A DNA stretch of 64,000 nt from Lepidodermella squamata (taxonomy: Eukaryota > Gastrotricha), in contig JBLDXI010000020.1 in the NCBI GenBank assembly GCA_047495785.1, forward strand, positions 1,116,001 to 1,180,000. The letters run 5' to 3'. Numbering within the stretch: position 1 is the first letter of the stretch; every line of letters begins with the position of its first letter. Positions 45,592-57,200 of this stretch are shown here, one piece after another. Below the pieces are notes generated by a model. It did no database searches, was not told the origin of the DNA, and was given only the letters and a program-made list of their open reading frames with translations. The position numbers were made by a program, and so were the translations under genes.

Positions 45592-46874
45592 GTTGAAATA
45601 AGCGTTTTAGCATCGCTGGAAAGTCAAAACAAAAAATCTGATCGGCGTCTGTTTTTAGGCGAATTTTTAAAATTGACAACAGCTGCGGCAGCAAAAGTGA
45701 TTGTTACTTCCGACGCACACAGTCCCTGTTTGTCTATTTTTGTTTGTTCTTGTGTTTTCTCACCGGAATAAATTGATTATGCGTCATTTTTGTGATGTTG
45801 GATCAGCTGAAAGCGCCCTAATTTCGGCCATAATTTTGGCAGCAAGGCGATCTTTTAGTTTTAGTTAACGCCAAAACCCTGGTCTCTTTTGTAAAACTTA
45901 GAATCGAAAGATGAACCGATGCGAACTATTGAGCGATTGGACACAATTTTCGCGAAATAAAAAAATAAATGTTAAACTGAAATGAGTTTTTCCTACACGA
46001 AAAAAGCTAAAGCACCTTGAAGCGGGCAATTATGTTTGGACCCAAACAGCAAATCTTGAAAATAATCAATATCGAATACAGGGTGGCCAAAAAATTCCGC
46101 AGAGCGGGAATTCGAAGCGCATCCATTTAATGAGAAGTTTTAAAAAGTTGAAGAATTTCAAGCATTCTTTTGCCAATGGAACTCCTCAATTTCTTGAAAC
46201 TCCTCATTAAAATGATATCATTTTAATGAGGAGTTTCAAGAAATTGAGGAGTTCCATTGGCAAAAGAATGCTTGAAATTCTTCAACTTTTTAAAACTTCT
46301 CATTAAATGGATGCGCATCGAATTCCCGCTCTGCGGAATTTTTTTGCCACCCTGTAGATTGGATGTCAAGAATGAGGAAAAGCTGATTTTTGAAATTTTT
46401 CAATATATTTGAAAAATCTTTTCTCCCTGTAATTTTAAATAGCATCATGTCTTTTGATCGTGATAAGAGTATTTTTCGAAGGTTTCTACTTCAGCTATAC
46501 CATATCTCTTCTGGTCGACCTCTTGTTAACACCTTTTGACATGTGAATGTCAAGTGGAACAACGATTTATTAAGTGGGACTGATTTTTTTATAAAATATT
46601 TTAACATATTATTCGAGGTTCGCATGCACCGAATTAAATAGATTTTATCGCTGATGATATTTTTTAGAAAGTGCGATCATCCATCCGACTGGAGAACCCT
46701 TGACGTGAAATAGCCCTTCTAAAGCATTAATTTTGTCCCCTACCTAGACTGCTCATCGATAATATGTCAATAGACGGATCGCGATATTCGATAAATGCTG
46801 AATGACAATTTTAATTTGAGACTGATTCTCTGAACTGCCGTGGTCTTATATTAGGTCAAACACTATTAGAAACA
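45592..46874. other. Intergenic stretch holding a palindromic element
   Basis: Apart from the foldback element at 46079-46354 I see no gene. The stretch separates divergent genes (nuclear receptor and glutaminase homologue). Confidence 0.4.
46079..46354. mobile_element. 276-bp near-perfect palindrome, Tc1/mariner-type foldback MITE
   Basis: The element starts CAGGGTGG and ends CCACCCTG, is flanked by TA on both sides (46077-46078 and 46355-46356), and is symmetrical about 46216/46217 within AATGATATCATT. Comparing the 138-bp arms by eye I find about two mismatches. The TA target duplication and CAGGG-type terminus are those of mariner-like elements. There is no coding capacity. Such symmetry implies a recent insertion or ongoing gene conversion of the arms. 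Confidence 0.85.
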
Positions 46875-48200
46875 ATGTCCTGCGATGATCTGCTCACCGA
46901 CCCTAAACAACTCGAGTCGTTCTGCTCGACCGTCGCCAAGTTGTACGAACTCGTCGCCGAAAATCGAGGCGGCGAAATTCCGTCAAAATTAGCCAAATTA
47001 TCACGCTACAACGGTGACCAGTTCGGCGTCGCGGTTTGCACTGTAAACGGCGATCGCCACTCGATTGGCGACTGCAAGACACCATTCCCGGTCGACGCAA
47101 TGTGTAAAGCATTCAACTATACAATCGCAGTGACAGAAATGGGCGCCGATGCCGTACATTCCTACGTTGGCTACGAGCCAATTGGAAATGTCGTCAACAA
47201 TTTCGACCAGCATTGCTTGAATGCAAATGGCAAGCCGCATAATCCGATGGCGGATGCAGGTGGGCTGGTTACAGCGTCTCTTCTCAGCAATTATTTGCCG
47301 TTTTCGGAGAGATTCGAAAATGCTTTCAACGAATATCATAAAGTAGCCGGCGAGGATTCTATCAGATTTTCAACTAGCTTCTACCTTAGCGCGAAAACTG
47401 AAGTTTCCGACCGTCTCCTAGCAGTCGGTATGTTGAAAAATAACCGAGATTTTAGCTGTACATTTTAAAATATTCTCAGGTCATTTCCTTCAAGAGGCCC
47501 GAGCTTTTCCTGAGGGTACAAAATTGCATGAATCCTTGGATATATTCGAAAAATTCAGCTCAATCGAAGCAACGGCTGAAACTTATGCCACAATGGCGGC
47601 TACGTTGGCTAACAATGGAGTATGCCCGACAACGGGTGCTATCGTCCTAATCCCAGAGGCGGTCCGAAATTGCCTTTCGTTGATGCACACCTGTGGTATG
47701 GGCGAATTTTCCGGGAAATTCGCGTTCGACATTGGCCTCGCGGCAATATCAAGCGAAACCGGGGCTATTATTCTGGCGATTCCGGCTCTTTTCGGCATGT
47801 GCATATGGTCGCCGCCTGTTGATGCTTTTAAGAGTCAGTTTGATATCGAAATAGGAAAAATTAAAATTTGCTCATTTTTTATCACAGACAGCGTTCGAGG
47901 TCTCGAGTTCTGTCAGCGTTTGGTTGAAGCTTTTAATCTCCACAAATTCGACTACGTTCCGCCTGTTATCGCACAGGAAGTGAGAAGAACATCGGAAGCA
48001 CTGGATGAATTCACCTCAGCTAGCGGTTCGCCTTATGAATCGAGAAGGTGGGGAGAATCTGAATATTCAATTATTCAAATTTTATTTCACTTTTCTTTAG
48101 AGGAAGTCTTAGCGTAATGGAGGCAAGATTGAAGCAGGGACCGAAGTTGAGAACGCCACTGGAAGATTTGGAAGATCTCGACGACGAAGAATACACTTGA
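46875..48200 (+). CDS. Glutaminase-family protein lacking catalytic residues (probable pseudoenzyme)
   Basis: Exons 46875-47427, 47480-47833, 47888-48047 and 48101-48200 give 388 aa. The serine-dependent glutaminase (beta-lactamase-like) fold is clear: VCTVNGDRHSIGD, KPHNPMADAG, SIEATAETYATMAATLANNG and PEAVRNCLSLMHTCGM all align. Yet the S-x-x-K nucleophile motif is A-M-C-K: the serine (Ser286 in human GLS) is alanine. By alignment from family knowledge, Tyr249 is Glu, Asn335 is Asp, Glu381 is Ala, Asn388 is Leu, Tyr414 is Phe and Tyr466 is Gly; only Lys289 remains. The C-terminal ankyrin repeats of animal enzymes are absent and the tail is acidic. No stops or frameshifts break the gene, so it looks maintained but catalytically dead. 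A binding or regulatory role is inference. Confidence 0.85.
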
Positions 48201-48572
48201 AAATCTCCTATAAAAACGAGCTCTTGATCTCTATCCGCTTTATAGATCAAGTATCATCACGTATTTTTTCAATAACCCACACCCTAGCACGATAAAAATA
48301 TGTTGTGAATATGTCAGTTTTCCTATGGCGATGTCGAAGTAAAATGCTTGAATTATTTTTTTACTATCCAGTCTTAGAAGCGCCGGAAGTTATATCTCGG
48401 CGCCGAGGTTGGCGAGGAAGCAGCGAAAAGATCCGGAATGTTCTCTCAAAAGCTTGACACAAACCTTTCCTGTTTTTTCGCATAATAATAGGTAGTAAAA
48501 ATCGATAACTTGCAGTTAACTGCTTATTATTTTTTCTTTTGCCAACATTTGTGAATGAATGTCTAGCGAGCA
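48201..48572. other. Intergenic stretch
   Basis: No gene seen. It holds the 3' end of the glutaminase homologue and the promoter of the third class C GPCR. Confidence 0.35.
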
Positions 48573-51143
48573 ATGATGTCTAACAGCTATGGCTTAATTT
48601 CATCGCTTTTGTTCTGTTTCATTTTCACTGCTCGGGGCCTGGACGAGAAACCGTTCAAGCTAGGAATTTTGGTCTCGGCTCCGATGCCTGATCCCAAAAT
48701 GGAGGCAGTTTTTCGACTAGTTTCCGATATCGCTAATTCTCGCCCGAATTACCTACCAGACTACAAGGTCGAATTCATCTTACGTAACGAAGAATCCGAA
48801 GCCAATGCTGTGTTAAATGTTTTAAACTTCGCCTTGGATGACTTCGAACCTGTTCGATTCAACGCCCCGGTCGTTATAGCCGGACGGAACGATGAGAATT
48901 GCGAGGCAGTGACACCGTTAATCAAACATCTCGGCTTCGTTCAAATTTCTCCGAGTTGCCCAGGAATGCAATTCACCGCTAATAGGGTCGACTACCCGAA
49001 TTTGTATCGAACTTATGGTCCAGCTGAATTTATCGTCTCAACCAAAGTAGCTTTCATCACTCAGGTTGGAAAATGGCGTCGGGTGGGCGTAGTCGCCTTG
49101 GGCCAGTCTAACACGGCTTCAGCTCGATTAATCCACGAATTACTCGTCCAAAACGGGATTTCAGTCGATTTAACTGAAACAGCGTTTTTGCAGGAAATTA
49201 ACGGACTAGATTCAGATTTGGACGAAACTGATCTTCAAGTTATTGTGATAGAATCGTTAGACTCATTCGAAACTGCGTTATACCTTTGCCAGCTTTACTA
49301 TCGGGAGATAACCGGACCAAGTTTCACACTCATCCTATCTTCGCCGTCATTTTTTAATCCGTCAAATTTCCAACTACTTCAAAAGCCGCAATGTAACCGG
49401 CAGATTTTGATGGCCCAACTTAAGAGCGCGATTTTTGCTGGGCCGTTATTCACCCCGACGGATACGCAGAAAACAATATCAAGTCTAGGCCAAAATGTTG
49501 AAGAATTTGAGCGGCAGTTTTCGAAATACGCAAATTTGAGTGGTGGAATTAAGCCAGATTTTCAAGCTAGATTTTCTTACTACGACGCGGCTGTTCAAGC
49601 CCTGGTAACCCTCGACTCGGCTGAAAAGAATCTATTGGCTTATGGCTTGTCCCTAAGGTCCTTTTCAACAAATCCTGAAGATGTTTCTTATTTTGTGAAT
49701 CAAAGCGCGGCTACAATCGAATACACTTCACTCAGAGCTGGAAGATTTCGCTACTCGAAACGCGGCGAATTCGACGAAGAAATGCAATACATTTTTCAAT
49801 GGTTACCTGGCGAAAATTTGAGAGTCGCCTATGAAGTCAGGCGGCGGCAAGATGATTCGAAACTAGACAATTTTTTCGCGAGACTCATCAGGCCGATTAA
49901 TTGGCAGACGATTGATGGGCTGCTGCCTGGTGATACTTGGAAGTACAAAGCTCCTGTTCTACGCATGCCGAGACCGGTGTTTTTTGTCGTTCTTGTACTA
50001 TCAATCGCTCTATCGGTTCAACAAATCGTTATTGGAGGTTACATTTGGTCGAAACGGCGGAATTTAGGTCATCTACAAAAGTTTCCCCTCGCAAAATTCG
50101 AACTTATGATCGGTTGTGTTATGGTCAATTTATCAGCGATTTTTATGACGTCCTACGTCGCACCTGTCAGCGATTTTATAGGTGTTCTTGTTATCGTTTT
50201 AACTGACTGTGGTCTGTGGATAATTTACAGCACGTTGTTCTTTCGCCTCGGAGCTTTCTTCGCAGAGGACATGCAGGACAGGACCTTATCAGCGCGATTT
50301 TCCGGCTGTGCGGCTAAATTAAGGCGGCGATCTTCCAGCATAATGGTCCCTCGCCAGAGCCATCAACCAGTTCGAAGAGCTGTTAGCTCACATGTCCCCA
50401 GGTCGTCGAAAGAGGGCGCGCCTCGAAAGTCTGTTGAGGGGCAAAATAACGCGTGCCCAAGCTCTTTACCCCGGCCGAAACGACGGAGGGTTTCAGTGGG
50501 AGGCATCTTGCTAAAACCTCGCCTTGACATACTAGCCGAGGAAACAGCTGAAGAGCCGTCGATAATTGCGACGAGGCGGCAGAGTACTTCTTTCAAAAAT
50601 CACACGCAAATGCAGCAAAAATTGGTAATTTTGCCGTCTTTACTTATGCTGTTGTGTCACGTTGCTTTCATTGTGATTTGGCTATCAATCGACTTGCCGC
50701 AAATTTCACCGCTAAATCCAGGTCAAAATTCGAGACAAATCGATGGGTATTACACGATTTTCAAATCCGAGTATTTCGGCTACGGCTGGCCTGTTGTGTT
50801 GTGTGGTGTCCAGTTTTTGCCGCTAATTGGCGGTCTACTTTTCACGCTTCAGTTGCGTCACGGTTTAGCGACTCGAAGAGTGCCGAATGAGGAGTTAAAA
50901 CTGGTACGAATAGCTGTTGTAGTAGAGGCATGCCTGTTTACAGTTGCGTTTATACTTGTTGCTATGCTGCCTGCTACACTGCTTTCGCCTCTGGCAAAGC
51001 AAGCCGTTATTGCGTTTGCCCTTCTCGCAACGTCCTGTTCGGCGAGCACGGTTTTTTTCTATCCGACGCTGAAACGCACCATATATGTGACACTTCTAAA
51101 GGCTATTCGTGATCGGCGATTGAGGCGCAATCTCAGCGCTTGA
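48573..51143 (+). CDS. Class C GPCR, GABA-B-receptor-like, with enlarged intracellular loop
   Basis: A single exon of 856 codons. A signal peptide (GLISSLLFCFIFTARG) is followed by a Venus-flytrap domain including GFVQISPSCPGMQFTANR and YPNLYRTYGPAE at the family's hinge region. Seven spans start near residue 466, with no Cys-rich linker. The loop between TM3 and TM4 is about 130 residues, far longer than usual for GABA-B receptors. It holds basic-Ser clusters (LRRRSSS, RPKRRRVSVGG, TRRQSTS) that match basophilic kinase sites. It is a paralogue of the receptors at 2.5-5.0 and 38.1-40.5 kb. The enlarged loop may provide phospho-regulation or scaffold binding; that is inference. Confidence 0.87.
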   Translation: MMSNSYGLISSLLFCFIFTARGLDEKPFKLGILVSAPMPDPKMEAVFRLVSDIANSRPNYLPDYKVEFILRNEESEANAVLNVLNFALDDFEPVRFNAPVVIAGRNDENCEAVTPLIKHLGFVQISPSCPGMQFTANRVDYPNLYRTYGPAEFIVSTKVAFITQVGKWRRVGVVALGQSNTASARLIHELLVQNGISVDLTETAFLQEINGLDSDLDETDLQVIVIESLDSFETALYLCQLYYREITGPSFTLILSSPSFFNPSNFQLLQKPQCNRQILMAQLKSAIFAGPLFTPTDTQKTISSLGQNVEEFERQFSKYANLSGGIKPDFQARFSYYDAAVQALVTLDSAEKNLLAYGLSLRSFSTNPEDVSYFVNQSAATIEYTSLRAGRFRYSKRGEFDEEMQYIFQWLPGENLRVAYEVRRRQDDSKLDNFFARLIRPINWQTIDGLLPGDTWKYKAPVLRMPRPVFFVVLVLSIALSVQQIVIGGYIWSKRRNLGHLQKFPLAKFELMIGCVMVNLSAIFMTSYVAPVSDFIGVLVIVLTDCGLWIIYSTLFFRLGAFFAEDMQDRTLSARFSGCAAKLRRRSSSIMVPRQSHQPVRRAVSSHVPRSSKEGAPRKSVEGQNNACPSSLPRPKRRRVSVGGILLKPRLDILAEETAEEPSIIATRRQSTSFKNHTQMQQKLVILPSLLMLLCHVAFIVIWLSIDLPQISPLNPGQNSRQIDGYYTIFKSEYFGYGWPVVLCGVQFLPLIGGLLFTLQLRHGLATRRVPNEELKLVRIAVVVEACLFTVAFILVAMLPATLLSPLAKQAVIAFALLATSCSASTVFFYPTLKRTIYVTLLKAIRDRRLRRNLSA

Positions 51144-51409
51144 CAGAGTATTATTGATGAAAATTGAGAAGCAGCTAACTTTATAATTGACTTGAATGAT
51201 AAACTGATCCAGAAAAATCTTCAATTGTACGAAAATATTGTTATAAAAGGCTTATTTCGGTCTTGAATCTGGAGAAAATCGGATAATAATTTTGCTAAAA
51301 TATTCATACCGAAATACTGATAAACGCGAAAAAATCGCTTTTCATCGGGCTAAATTTTCCGATATATGAGATGGCGGTGATTCAAGTGGGAAATATCTAC
51401 ATGGATCGT

Positions 51410-51871
51410 TCAATTCCGATAAATTCTGAAGGTGTTGAACAGGATTGCCAAACTTGTGATTGAAATCAGGAGTAGGGCATTAGGAACGACGCTATTACTT
51501 TTTCCGATTGTATTGCAGCCGTCGGCTTCGCAGCATTGGTAATTGCTGTCTCCGTTTTTTACAGTTACCGAGACAATCGTAACATCCGGGCACGTGTCTT
51601 GAGCGTAATTTCTGGTTGCAACCTTAACACTGATGATATGAGCCTTGAATTTATAAACGGCAAACGGCTATAAGCATAGTCTTAAGTCTTACCCCCAAAC
51701 AGTTGTGTAAGCAGCGTAGCAGTATTTGAATGTGTTATCAGTTGGAACTTTTTGGTAATATCCAAGTCCACTGCCTGAGTATAAAACCCAGCAGTACGAA
51801 AAGGAGGCTGTGGCTGAGACAGGAATGCTCAGGCAAATCCAGGCGATCAGCGTTAAACTAGAGGAGCCCAT
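51410..51871 (-). CDS. Ly6/three-finger-like surface protein 5 (divergent)
   Basis: Exons 51871-51693 and 51629-51410 give 132 aa. A signal peptide precedes ASFSYCWVLYSG, which lacks the usual KCY(S/T)C double-cysteine start of the other four copies. The C-terminal LU signature CCEADGCNTIG is intact, followed by a hydrophobic tail (ALLLISITSLAILFNTF) suited to GPI anchoring. The acceptor at 51630 (ATCATCAG) was chosen because the nearer CAAG acceptor shifts the frame and loses the CC...CN motif. It lies convergent to, and 266 bp past, the third class C GPCR. It is probably a surface protein; the reduced cysteine number suggests one finger disulfide is missing. Confidence 0.68.
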
Positions 51872-53783
51872 TGCTTGAAACCATTTTTCGGATAACTACC
51901 TAATTGCTAATGCCCTATTTAGCCACATCATAATTATGCTCTAGCGCATTCGAGATCAAATTAATTAACCTCGTAGTTATGTAACGTGTAACGGTTCCGG
52001 CTGGTGGGAAAACATAATGAAAATAGCCTTTACGAGAGTATTTATTTTAGCCTAGTTAACAGTAGCTAGACGCGTAATATCAACTAGGCGCAGCAAGCTA
52101 ATGCCACAATGCTACGTATTTGTGCACTGATGATATGTAGAAAGTTGAAAATATCACCGAAAAATCGAAATTCAAAATAATTCGAGAAATTCAAAATAGG
52201 TAGTAATAAATAGCGTTACTACTTTTGGCACGCACTTTAGCTAAACAACTATACCTATTATTTCTTGGATACAGCTACCCAAACATGCATAAAAATGTCC
52301 ACTATATTGTGAACCCTCGGGTCAGAGTCGATGAGGGGCGCATCCAGGCGGTTGTTTTGGTTGTTAAACAACTACCAAAATGAATATTGAAAAACCCCTC
52401 TCAACAACAACTTCTCGATTTTCGATCATTTAGCTGATGATTCGTTCTTGAAATGCCATTTTGAGGTTCAAATTATGCAAAAATGAATGCAAAACCCTAA
52501 TTTTTCTGCTCGCTACGCTCGCACGAATATGAACTATCTGTTGTAATTCGCTTCAAGCATCTGTGATATCATACTCAGCATTTCATGGTTGGTTTCACAC
52601 CACAGCTTCAACCCGAAAGTGATGTAGGAAACAACTATTTGGGAAACATATATCGCGAGACACAGGGTTGTAAATATTTTTGTAAATTCTGCCTATAGAT
52701 GGCGATTTCCTCGGTGAGAAAGGTTGTAAGATCTTCCTTCTGGTGCAATTTTAGACTATTTCCAGCACAAATGTTAGCAAAAAATCGAAAATTTAAGCTC
52801 GCTCTGCTCGCAAATTCTGAAATGATTGGTACCCATTTTCAATACCTAGGGAAAATTTATTTTCGGGTTCTTTTGCATTTTTCAAGGATTTGATACAGAA
52901 AAATTCAGCGACATGACATACGATGCGCGGTTGGGTTCAAATATTGAAATTTTCTATTAAAGTATGGAAATACCCTTAAAAATCGGACATTTTTGAGATC
53001 TAATCTGTCTTGGAAAAAACAACCACCAAACCGAAATCCTGGCTACGCCCCTGTGAGGGATATACCGTATTTACCGAATTATATTAGGCCAGACCGAAAT
53101 AAACAGCTGAGGGTCAGATCCTTCGAATGAATTTAAGCACCATTTTAGCAGCGATCTAGGCCAGGCAAACAATTCGATTCGATTTAGTTCAAAGTTGGCA
53201 GAGGGAAAATTCAGTCGTCTCACTGCGTGCAACGGTTTTTATGCGTACACGGTAAAGTGACCCAATTTTCCAATAATTGAGCATTTCGCTGTTGAACACA
53301 AGCCAAAAAGGTTCATTTTAAACACTGCGTTCCGTCGTATCTTAGCTATTGCGTAGCTTCGAATAACATCAAATGCCCGATAAACCTTTTAAATTAAAAA
53401 CGGGCAATGGCGATGTCATTGTCGATGATTTGCACGATGCGGACAGTCGGCAAAAGAAGTATGTATAATTTTAGGCACGGGAAATATGTTGACTCCACTA
53501 TATCAAATAACGGCAAATCTCTAGTTTAATTTATTAAATAAATTTTTGCGCGATATCTATGAAATTTGCCGTATGGAATTTTTGCAATCAAAAAACATCA
53601 ATATATAGCTCAACTCTTATACATTTATGTTGGCTGACATACAGTTCGTGGATAGCATTAAATCGCCGTGTTCCCCGACGCGGGAAGGTCAACATCGGAA
53701 CAGCTTAGGTTACATGCAGCTAGCTTTCAATCAACGTGTGTTTAAATTTAGTGAAAAAGGGATGGGAGAAGAGCAAGATCGGT
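51872..53783. other. Gene-poor stretch
   Basis: No supported gene in about 1.9 kb. Short open frames (for example 52699-52893 and 53627-53812) have no features; the latter runs antisense into the next three-finger gene. The sequence is AT-rich with no clear repeat unit. Confidence 0.4.
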
Positions 53784-54241
53784 TCACAAAGATGCAAAGA
53801 CCACTGCGATGACAGAGAGAGCCATTCCGAGAGACGAAGCGACAATCGTCCGTTCGGCTCCGTTACAGCCGTCCGTTTGGCAGCACTTGATTTGAACAGC
53901 GCTTTAAGATGAAAAAAATTAGGAGGTAATTTGATGATGGGATGATGGCTCATACCTGCCACTGTAGCTTGGGCACTGGCCAACGCAGTAGCGGTCGTAC
54001 GAAGTGCTAAATAACTGCTGCGAACGGACCTCGGCGCATTGCGAGTACTCGTTGCTAGAAAATAGTGCACCATTTGAAGAGTGAATTTTTGAGCTCAGCT
54101 TATGACCTACCTGCACGTGATGAGAGTTCCAACGCTGCTGCCGCAAGATGAGCAGGAGTAACACTTGATCGCTTCGGTCGATCCGAGGAAGAGCGCAGCT
54201 ACAACGGCGACAAGCAGAGTTGCATATTGAATCGAGGCCAT
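53784..54241 (-). CDS. Ly6/three-finger surface protein 4
   Basis: Exons 54241-54111, 54054-53956 and 53901-53784 give 115 aa. The ATG at 54241 directly precedes the signal peptide (ATLLVAVVAALFLGSTEA). The mature start IKCYSCSSCGSSVGTLITC is followed across the first intron (56 bp) by NEYSQCAEVRS and YCVGQCPSYSG, then across the second (54 bp) by KCCQTDGCN and a hydrophobic C-terminus (LGMALSVIAVVFASL). The middle closely matches three-finger protein 3 (NEYTQCAEMK, YCAGQCPSYG), so the two are recent relatives despite lying 24 kb apart. The first intron position matches that of protein 2. It is likely GPI-anchored. Confidence 0.83.
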
Positions 54242-57200
54242 GGCGGAAGAATCAATTGCTGTCGGCTTAGCGAGAGAAAAATGCGGCGATGATGGCAACG
54301 AAAAGCGAACTGACTGAGCTGACGCGGAAACTGTATGACTGGCTCAATGACTGCTTTTAGCAGATATTATGGGATTATAATAGCAGGCTTCGTCTCTTTC
54401 GTACAGCGTCAGGTGGTTTTCCCTAAAACTTATTATTGTAAATGCTGGGCGCGCATGTGACGGCATCTATAGCGGCTAGATGCGCTTGCATTTAGCGAGG
54501 CCCTTGAGCCGCTCCGCCGTGCCATTGGACAGAGATGGACGCGCGTTGCGCCGCGAGGCGTGCGTCTACGATTACAGAGCAAACGTACTTTTTACAGTCG
54601 GCGTGCCGTCCCACCTCAAAACACGGTTGTTGTTGGGCACCAACTCGCATCTCATTACAAGACCATTTACCGTTTATAGCTTTGTTTGTATTAGGCGCGC
54701 ATGTTGGTCCGATGCGGATGAGAGCAACTATCACTGCGCATTAACGCACCACATCACCCTATCCCGCCAATGATGACAATTACAAGTGAGTATATGGGAT
54801 ATGAAGACACGCCGAGTCGAAGAAAACAAACCAGCAAACAAGAAGCCTCTGAAGTACGGGGCAGCTGAGTGGCTCCGCGGCGGCCGGCCGTTGCATTGCG
54901 TATACTACGGCGCAACCTGCAAAATCATTACAACAAATATTAGCAAGGTGGAAATCGCTATGGGAAGTAGCTATTTTGTTAGAGAATATCTCTTTTTCTT
55001 CTGCGGCTACTACAGCTTTGGTACTGTTGCAAGAGAAATAAGCCTTTCAGTCATTGAATCGAACACTAACTGTATACCTGTAAACTGTAAACTTTTGTAC
55101 CTCGTCAAAAAAGAACGACGAACCCAGACTCCGGACCAACTAATGGTAGAATTTCAAATCGGATTCAAATAAGGCTTTTTACAGTAATAATTTAGTATTT
55201 CAGTATTTCTGGTTAGCAGTAATTTCATCGCATAACCCTGATACATCGGTATTTCCGATAAAATAATTACGTATTTCTCCATGGCCTCAAGGCTAAGATG
55301 CTGGCTCTGTTGGCGAATACAAGAGGGTGCCCTGGTAGCACCCCGAGGGCGCGAGTGCGTTTGCATTAACAAAACCTTGCAAGGTTTAGTCCCAATAGTC
55401 CCAAAGGTCGCGAAAAATGGCACCTGCTTCGGTTGACCCCTATAGGGGTATACCTGAGTTAACCCCTATAGGGTATACCCTGATGGCATAAACAAGAGAA
55501 AAAACTTCAAGGAAAATGAGTGACTCTGTTGGTTTCGTAATAATGCGTTATGGCTTCGCTTTTCTCCGTGTCATAATGGGTCATGCCTCTTCAAAATGAT
55601 CGGCTGTTCACTCGACCCGGAATTGTGAATGTTTGGAAACCGTCAGCAGGTAATTTTAAAATTACCGTATTCCATCGAATAGTATCCTACCTTTAATTAT
55701 AACCCCCTCAAATAATAGACCCAAAAATTCACTTTGATATTGGATCCAAAGGTTAGTAATATCCCGGCTCGAATATGTGATAGCCATGCGGCGGGAAAAC
55801 ACGTTGAAACCTGGAAAATCATCTGGCCTAAAATGACTAGGAATAGCTTTTCCGATTGCGGAATCACTATACTGCTTGAAAGCTTTAGATGGTTCAACCT
55901 GGGAAGCCTTTTGGAGACTGCTCATATCAACTTATGGGCTTTGTTTAAATGTTGATGTGACATTGCGGGTTTAATTGCCTCCCTCGATTAAAAGCCCCAA
56001 CAATTTTTTCACTATTTTTCGAGTTCGGAAAAAATGGTAGCCATGGCTATTATTTGATGTATATCCGATATACAGAGAACCGTGTTATTTTGTTCAAATT
56101 AAATCTGAATGTGGTCTAACTAGTTGAGCAGAAAACGTCTTCGCAATAGACACAAAGCCGAAGGTGGCGCGGGACGAGCGAGGACCAAGTAAACGGTAGC
56201 AAACAACCGAGTGGAGCATTGAACCAATGCGTGAAATACAGGCTACCCCAGCTTATCGAGAGGTAAAGGCATTAATCCCGAGAAAGAACACAGAGGGACC
56301 ATTTCCCGGATAGAAATTTTTGCTGCATTTCTGATGCGGGAACGTGATTTTCCTAGGCTCAACCTGCGCCGCACTGATTTGAGATGAAATCGCATGATTT
56401 CTTGCCATGAGCGCATCGCAGCGAGTGCGGCGCAGTGATAAAAGTGACAAGTCGTAATTTATTGCCCATCATTTCTGGCGAGAGTGGTTGCGTTTATCAT
56501 GCGCCGTAATGCGGCTCCCTCATGTCACAGGCGCGAGTTCCAAAATTTGAATATCTCACATTGTGGAACCACTGGTAAGTTGGACTTTTGCGCGCACGCG
56601 CTGATTGGTCAATTGATCGTTGCTAATGACTCCGGGATGAACATTCCTGGCGTGCGATCCATTCATAAATTATTTTATATTTATGTAAAAAATGACCTTG
56701 CCACACCCTCTGCACGGTTTCCATTGACCACGAGCGTAAACTCCATACTAATCGTGGTAAATTGCTGCGGCAAAAAACACTTGTTGCAAACAATTTTATG
56801 GATCGCACGACCATCATGTTTCATCCGGGAGTCATAGCAACGATCGATTGACCAATCAGCGTGCGCATTGGATGGGACTTTTTAGTGGTCACACAATGCA
56901 GTCGTCAGAGTCAACCGTTGTTTGTTGCAGCCATTTGGTTATGTCCGATTTCCTATTCCTCCAAAGTTACGTCGCTGTTACTGTTACAGCAATGCGGTCC
57001 AGTACGGCTCTAATCTCCTACGCGATTTTACGATAGCCGATTATGGTCAATTTATATAAAAATGATTTGCAATGCCGGCATTACCCGGGATGACGTTTAA
57101 TCCGCCACCAATTTGGACGTTTGTTGTGGTCTGCTACTGATGTTGGCGTTTGTTAGTCTCTGTTGTAAACCTGCATGGTAGCCCTCGTCAAATCCTTTTC

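Noticed and set aside
53784-54241. Three-finger toxin
   Set aside because: The LU signature with a hydrophobic C-terminal tail fits an anchored Ly6-type protein; nothing supports a venom role.
54786-55172. 128-codon plus-strand open frame
   Set aside because: Begins with GTG, has no recognisable features and no splice support.
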